NCBI GenBank assembly: GCA_023260695.1
Contig: JALQUR010000527.1
Span: 1-35,604, forward strand
Source of the DNA: Planctomycetaceae bacterium
Lineage (GTDB): Bacteria > Planctomycetota > Planctomycetia > Planctomycetales > Planctomycetaceae
Reading direction: 5' to 3'
Length of the DNA stretch: 35,604 nt
Of this stretch, positions 31,201-35,604 are shown piece after piece. Positions within the stretch are counted from its first letter, which is position 1. The number at the start of each line of letters is the position of its first letter. The notes under the pieces were generated by a model that was given only the letters and a program-made list of their open reading frames with translations, was not told the origin of the DNA and did no database searches. The position numbers and the translations under genes are program-made.

Positions 31201-31492
31201 AGAAGCGGATCGTCGCCTCCGAGTTGCCGGCCTTGTGCTGATGCGTCAGCGACCGTCAACCGCGTCGGGAATCACCTTTGTAACCCTCGAAGATGAAACC
31301 GGGATTGTGAATCTGGTTGTTTATCCGGGAGTCTGGCAGCGATTCCGCAATGCGGCAGCACATGCAGGCGTCCTGCTTGCCAGTGGCCGTCTGCAGCGAG
31401 AAGGCGACGTGATTCACCTCGTTGCAGATCACCTCGAAGACCTCGGAGAAATGCTGAACGGTCTGTCATCAAAATCGCGGGATTTTCACTGA
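28259..31492 (+). CDS. dnaE2: Error-prone DNA polymerase III alpha subunit (DnaE2 type)
   Basis: PHP start [128 protein letters not shown]; C-terminal OB-like region. Confidence 0.95.
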   Translation: [1077 protein letters not shown]

Positions 31493-31493
31493 A

Positions 31494-32693
31494 TCACGAT
31501 TCCGCAGCGATTGCTGAAATCAGCTCTGACGCAGACTGCAGTTCGCGAGCAATTCGGTGCTCAAGTCCCTCAGCCTGCTCAGATTCCGATTCTCCTCCCG
31601 GCATCACGGGCCACGTGTATGTCTCAACTTCCAGATGCGGTGCATAATCGAGTGCGGCAACACGTCTCAGTGCCCTCACCAGGTCTGCACGCGTGGTCCG
31701 CAATGGCCCCAGTGTTTCGGCATACACCGGGACATGAAAGTGTACTCTCCACGATTCGGCCTGCAGCAGCTCATTCCCGGATGATGGTTTCAGATCATCT
31801 TCCGTAAGATCGACCCGGCTCTCGATTCGACCATCGGCAAATCGAGCAAAGGTCTGATGCAGATAGCGCGGTTCCACAAAACTACGCAGCATCTCACGAC
31901 CAGCATCGTTGTTTGCCGGATCAGACAGCTCCACAGCATTTGTGATATGCACTTTGTTGATCCGGATTCCCGCCCGATCGATGGCATCCAGGGATTCCAC
32001 GACATCTTCAAATTCCACTGCCTGATGACACACATCAAAACAAAGCCCGATGTACCTGCGGACAAGGTCTTCGCAGCCCAGAGTCTCTGCGAGAGAAAAC
32101 AGTCCTTGAAAAACCGGCAGACTCCATTGCTGCGTCCCGGACAGCTCGCAGAGTGGTTCCGGTTCCACCGCCAGTCGAATTAATCGCCCGGTCGACTGAT
32201 ACAGGGCGTCCAGACCCTTGGCCGTGCGAATCAGGCTCGCAAAACAAACCGCTCGAAAGTCCGCCCCCTGCGGATTCATGCGACCGCCCAGCGGAACTGT
32301 GCTCAGGCTTCCCTCAGCCCCCTCCGGCAGCAACTGAGCCAGCAGTGATGCACAGTTCTGCGTGTAACTCGAACGCACGGCATCTGTCCAGTCCGGAAGA
32401 TAAACCTGTTCCTTCACACGCTCGCTATGAAAGTTCCCGTATGGAAACGTATTCAGCGTGTAACAGGTCAGATCGTGCTGCCAGAGTGTCTGAGCCAGCA
32501 GCTCCAGCGCTGCCGGTTTCTCCTGAAGTTCCCTGGTGACACTTCCAGCCAGCCACAGTCCCGCAGCAATGGGGAGTTGTGCCAGATCACGCGCCGGAGC
32601 AGTGTAGCTGGAAATCCCCTCCACTATTTCGGCAACGGTCTGTCCGGGATGCACGTTGGTGCAGTAACTCAGCGGTAATTCAGAGAACGACAT
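31494..32693 (-). CDS. EboE-like metabolite traffic protein (TIM-barrel/sugar isomerase-like)
   Basis: LPLSYCTNVHPGQTVAEIVEGISSYT opening, CYTLNTFPYGNFHSERVKEQVYLPDWTD, CFDVCHQAVEFED, YAPHLEVETYTWPVMP. Confidence 0.75.
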   Translation of the reverse strand: MSFSELPLSYCTNVHPGQTVAEIVEGISSYTAPARDLAQLPIAAGLWLAGSVTRELQEKPAALELLAQTLWQHDLTCYTLNTFPYGNFHSERVKEQVYLPDWTDAVRSSYTQNCASLLAQLLPEGAEGSLSTVPLGGRMNPQGADFRAVCFASLIRTAKGLDALYQSTGRLIRLAVEPEPLCELSGTQQWSLPVFQGLFSLAETLGCEDLVRRYIGLCFDVCHQAVEFEDVVESLDAIDRAGIRINKVHITNAVELSDPANNDAGREMLRSFVEPRYLHQTFARFADGRIESRVDLTEDDLKPSSGNELLQAESWRVHFHVPVYAETLGPLRTTRADLVRALRRVAALDYAPHLEVETYTWPVMPGGESESEQAEGLEHRIARELQSASELISAIAAES

Positions 32694-32836
32694 TGGCAGA
32701 TCTTTCCGTCAACCATTTGCATGACTGCAGTCAGACCAGAAATCCGACTGCTGGCGGTTCAATTCAGGACTTCCAGCAGACAGGAGGCGAATTCATCCCG
32801 GCCATCCGTTGCCCGCTGAACGGAACAGAGAACGAC

Positions 32837-34276
32837 TCAGCTGATGATCGACTCTACAATCCGGCACTCCCGCGCATCAGTCAGAGTCTGCAGCCGCGCA
32901 TTGTGCAGAAATGTGAGCTGTGTATGGTCGAAACCGAACAGGCGCAGCAATGTGGCCTGATAGTCGTTGGCAGTGACACGATCAGTAACAGCAGCATGCC
33001 CCAGCGGATCTGTTTCCCCATATGCCATACCGCCCCGAATCCCGCCACCTGCCAGCCACATACTGAAGCCCTGGCCGTTGTGATCACGGCCGGATTTCGC
33101 TGCGTCGCCGTGATTCTCGGTGACCGGCAGTCGACCAATTTCTCCCCCCCAGTGGACCAGAGTACTGTCCAGCATTCCCCGCTGCTTCAGATCCTGCACC
33201 AGCGCAGCAGACGGTTGATCGGTCCTGCGGCACACTGCCGGTAACGCGGAATGAATGCTGCTGTGATTGTCCCACGGCTGTCCGTTCAGAAACAGCTGCA
33301 CGAATCGCACGCCGCGTTCCACCAGTCTCCGCGCAATCAGGCAGCGTGTTCCGTACTCCCGTGTGGCATCCTGATCCAGCCCGTACATTCTTTGCGTTGC
33401 CTGAGTTTCCCTGGAAACATCCAGCGCTTCAACAGCCGACACCTGCATGCGGGCGGCAAGTTCGTAGCTGGCAATTCGTGCATCCAGATCCGATTCGTTC
33501 GGGAACTGCCGCTGATGCAGCCGGTTCATCTTCTTCAGCAGACTCAGATTCTGCCGCTGGATTTCACCAGCAAGATGCGCCGGGGGCGACAGATTCTGAA
33601 TCCGCGGTTCCTCAGGACGCAGTACCGTTCCCTGGTACAGCGGTGGCATCCAGCCGCTGGACCAGTTCAGTGTCCCGTCAACCGGATGTCCGCCTGGATC
33701 AGTCAGCACCATGTAGGCCGGCAGGTTTTCCGTTTCAGCGCCCAGTGCGTAAGTCACCCAGGCACCAAGTGAGGGACGGCCGGTGACAGCAGGAATACCG
33801 GCGTTCATATAACGAATGGACACCTCGTGCCCGTTGAAGCCCGTGTGCATGGATCGAATCACGCAGATGTCGTCCGCAATCCCCGCCGTATGCGGCAGCA
33901 GTTCTGAGATCTCGGTCCCGCACTCACCTCGAGGACGAAATCTCCACGGGCTGCCAAACAGCCGTTTACTCGCCCGATTTACAAAGCTGTACTGGATCTC
34001 GCCGCCGTATTCCGTGCCGCTCATTCGCGACAGTTCCGGCTTTGGATCAAGCAGATCCATATGTGATGGACCACCATGCATGAACAGTGAAATCATGGCC
34101 GTCGCTGTTGCCGGCATGTGCAACGGTGATTTCTGCCGCATATCGAAATGACGCGGTTCCATCTGGACGCCCGGAGGAGCTGCGGTGGCATGATCTCCGA
34201 GCAGTGAAGCCAGCGCAACACTTCCCATTCCCAGTGCCTGGCGACAGACAACATCGCGGCGTGAAAGTGCTCTCAT
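32837..34276 (-). CDS. DUF1501 domain-containing protein
   Basis: MRALSRRDVVCRQALGMGSVALASLL, MISLFMHGGPSHMDLLDPKPEL, LVHWGGEIGRLPVTENHGDAAKSGRDHNGQGFSMWLAGGGIRGG. Confidence 0.93.
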   Translation of the reverse strand: MRALSRRDVVCRQALGMGSVALASLLGDHATAAPPGVQMEPRHFDMRQKSPLHMPATATAMISLFMHGGPSHMDLLDPKPELSRMSGTEYGGEIQYSFVNRASKRLFGSPWRFRPRGECGTEISELLPHTAGIADDICVIRSMHTGFNGHEVSIRYMNAGIPAVTGRPSLGAWVTYALGAETENLPAYMVLTDPGGHPVDGTLNWSSGWMPPLYQGTVLRPEEPRIQNLSPPAHLAGEIQRQNLSLLKKMNRLHQRQFPNESDLDARIASYELAARMQVSAVEALDVSRETQATQRMYGLDQDATREYGTRCLIARRLVERGVRFVQLFLNGQPWDNHSSIHSALPAVCRRTDQPSAALVQDLKQRGMLDSTLVHWGGEIGRLPVTENHGDAAKSGRDHNGQGFSMWLAGGGIRGGMAYGETDPLGHAAVTDRVTANDYQATLLRLFGFDHTQLTFLHNARLQTLTDARECRIVESIIS

Positions 34277-34341
34277 GGTGACTTGTCCTTATCTACTGCA
34301 CGAGATGTCATCCCGAGCAGGCATTCCACGCTGTCCGGCGA

Positions 34342-35475
34342 TCACGGCTGCGACTGTATTCGTTGATGCAGCTGCATCACTCCCTCAACAACCTGCTCTT
34401 CCACATCAACGGACCAGACTGCAGGCAGACCGTAATAAATCATTGAAGACGCCCCTTCGTAACCACCTTCCTGGAGCACTCGCAGAGACGGAATATAGGC
34501 CATCACATCATTACTGTAACCTGCAATCCAGTGTCGACCTTCTGCCAGTTCTCGCTTCAGACGCAGGCTGTAGTCCACAACCACTTCCCCCCCCAGAAAA
34601 GTCAGAGTTGCCCCGTCGCCAATCTGCCAGACCTGGATTGGATAGGGATAAGTCTGAGCCAACCGACCTTTCTGCCGGAGTTGTTCCTGGAGCACCCGCG
34701 CTCGTCGCACGAGATATACATTGGAGGATTCGGAATCAGCACGAATCTGCTCCGCATCGGGAAGCTGCCCCAGACGCAGCGGGATCTCCGCATAAACAGA
34801 CTTCAGCCCTCCGTCCACGGTCTGCAGGTCCTGCTGCAGGGCCCCGTCAACAGCATCAGCCGCCATCCGACCATACTTTTCCGCAAGTTCCACAGTTCGA
34901 CGCGGCAACGGGTTCTGGTCCGCCCCACATCCGGCCCAGAACAACGCTGTGACGCCCGGGTGACGTTTTTCAATCTCAATCTGCGCATAACCGGGCCAGT
35001 CGCCGCACCAGTCCATTCCACTCAGCACCGTGGCATGACACGCATAACCAAACAGAACTGCTCTGGCTTCCCCTGCCGGCGATTTCACCAGCAGCACGGG
35101 TACAGAATGGTCCACTGGACCGACCAGTTGCCCCTGTTCCCGCAGCATGGGAACATCGGCCTCCCGGTTGTTTCTCCGATTGACAGCAAAATCGCTCGTT
35201 CCCTCGCCCGCATGAAGCTCACAATCCGCAAGCGATTCCACAGCCTGTCGCGCGGCGTCAAGAGTTCGTGCCGTCAGAAAATCAGTGTACTCGTGCACCA
35301 GCGTCATCTGCCGCTCATCCAGCTCATACATACTGAGCAGGTTGCGCCCGACCACGGGTCCCGAATGCGTATGTGATGTGCAGATGGCTACCTGCTCTCG
35401 ACGCAGCTGAAATGCGACTTCCAGCTGGCGACAGATCTCCAGCGAAGTCCGGCGATCAATCCCCACCAGACTTGT
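34342..35475 (-). CDS. Neutral/alkaline ceramidase-like secreted hydrolase, 5'-truncated by the contig-end join
   Basis: LVGIDRRTSLEICRQLE, ICTSHTHSGPVVGRNLLSMYELDE, FGYACHATVLSGMDWCGDWPGYAQIEIEK, ALFWAGCGADQNPLPRRTVELAEKYG. No plausible start; the GTG at 35466 lies inside the expected conserved core. Confidence 0.85.
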   Translation of the reverse strand, partial: TSLVGIDRRTSLEICRQLEVAFQLRREQVAICTSHTHSGPVVGRNLLSMYELDERQMTLVHEYTDFLTARTLDAARQAVESLADCELHAGEGTSDFAVNRRNNREADVPMLREQGQLVGPVDHSVPVLLVKSPAGEARAVLFGYACHATVLSGMDWCGDWPGYAQIEIEKRHPGVTALFWAGCGADQNPLPRRTVELAEKYGRMAADAVDGALQQDLQTVDGGLKSVYAEIPLRLGQLPDAEQIRADSESSNVYLVRRARVLQEQLRQKGRLAQTYPYPIQVWQIGDGATLTFLGGEVVVDYSLRLKRELAEGRHWIAGYSNDVMAYIPSLRVLQEGGYEGASSMIYYGLPAVWSVDVEEQVVEGVMQLHQRIQSQP

Positions 35476-35604
35476 GATTGGAGCAAAGCTGTTGAAGCAT
35501 TATATGTAGTCCCTGTATAAGTAACATTATAATTCTGTCCCCCTACTGTCACGGTAACAGTAGGAGCAGCAAAAGCATTCGCTATAAAAGAAAAAGTTGT
35601 TGTT
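35472..35604 (-). other. Low-GC terminal segment encoding a signal-peptide-like N-terminus of an unrelated secreted protein; probable foreign/chimeric sequence
   Basis: Reverse-complement frame: TTTFSFIANAFAAPTVTVTVGGQNYNVTYTGTTYNASTALLQSQVWWG, AT-rich codon usage, in a different frame from the ceramidase-like gene it runs into. Confidence 0.75.

Noticed and set aside
34531-35376. 281-aa plus-strand ORF opposite the ceramidase-like gene
   Set aside because: Antisense shadow with no recognisable domain.

Overview
The window is about 35.6 kb of compact, moderately high-GC bacterial chromosome. Gene content (DUF1501, TAT-type Gfo/Idh/MocA oxidoreductase, propeller/cupredoxin/heme fusion, ceramidase-like hydrolase, DUF1207-like protein) points to a Planctomycetes-type genome. 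Most of it is ordinary housekeeping: DEAD-box helicase, enolase, malate dehydrogenase, TrmB, methionine aminopeptidase, RNase III, DsbD-like, RluA-like, PgpH-like HD phosphohydrolase, PhoH, DnaE2 and an EboE-like protein. I do not see a convincing complete new multi-gene system. The observations most worth a second look are: (1) a ~0.9 kb ORF-poor region between divergent eno and mdh holding six sequence-unrelated direct-repeat clusters, one of them a 12-bp x4 array abutting the eno Shine-Dalgarno; (2) a 1136-aa secreted protein that appears to fuse a propeller-like region, a type-1 copper cupredoxin and a C-terminal cytochrome c; (3) a spaced palindrome just upstream of dnaE2; (4) abrupt low-GC termini that look foreign. 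The right end encodes, in a different frame from the truncated host gene, what looks like the N-terminus of a secreted protein, so the ends are probably chimeric assembly joins. Many ORFs in the supplied track are antisense or frame-shadow ORFs and were not called. Family names come from recognising motifs by eye; no database search was run.
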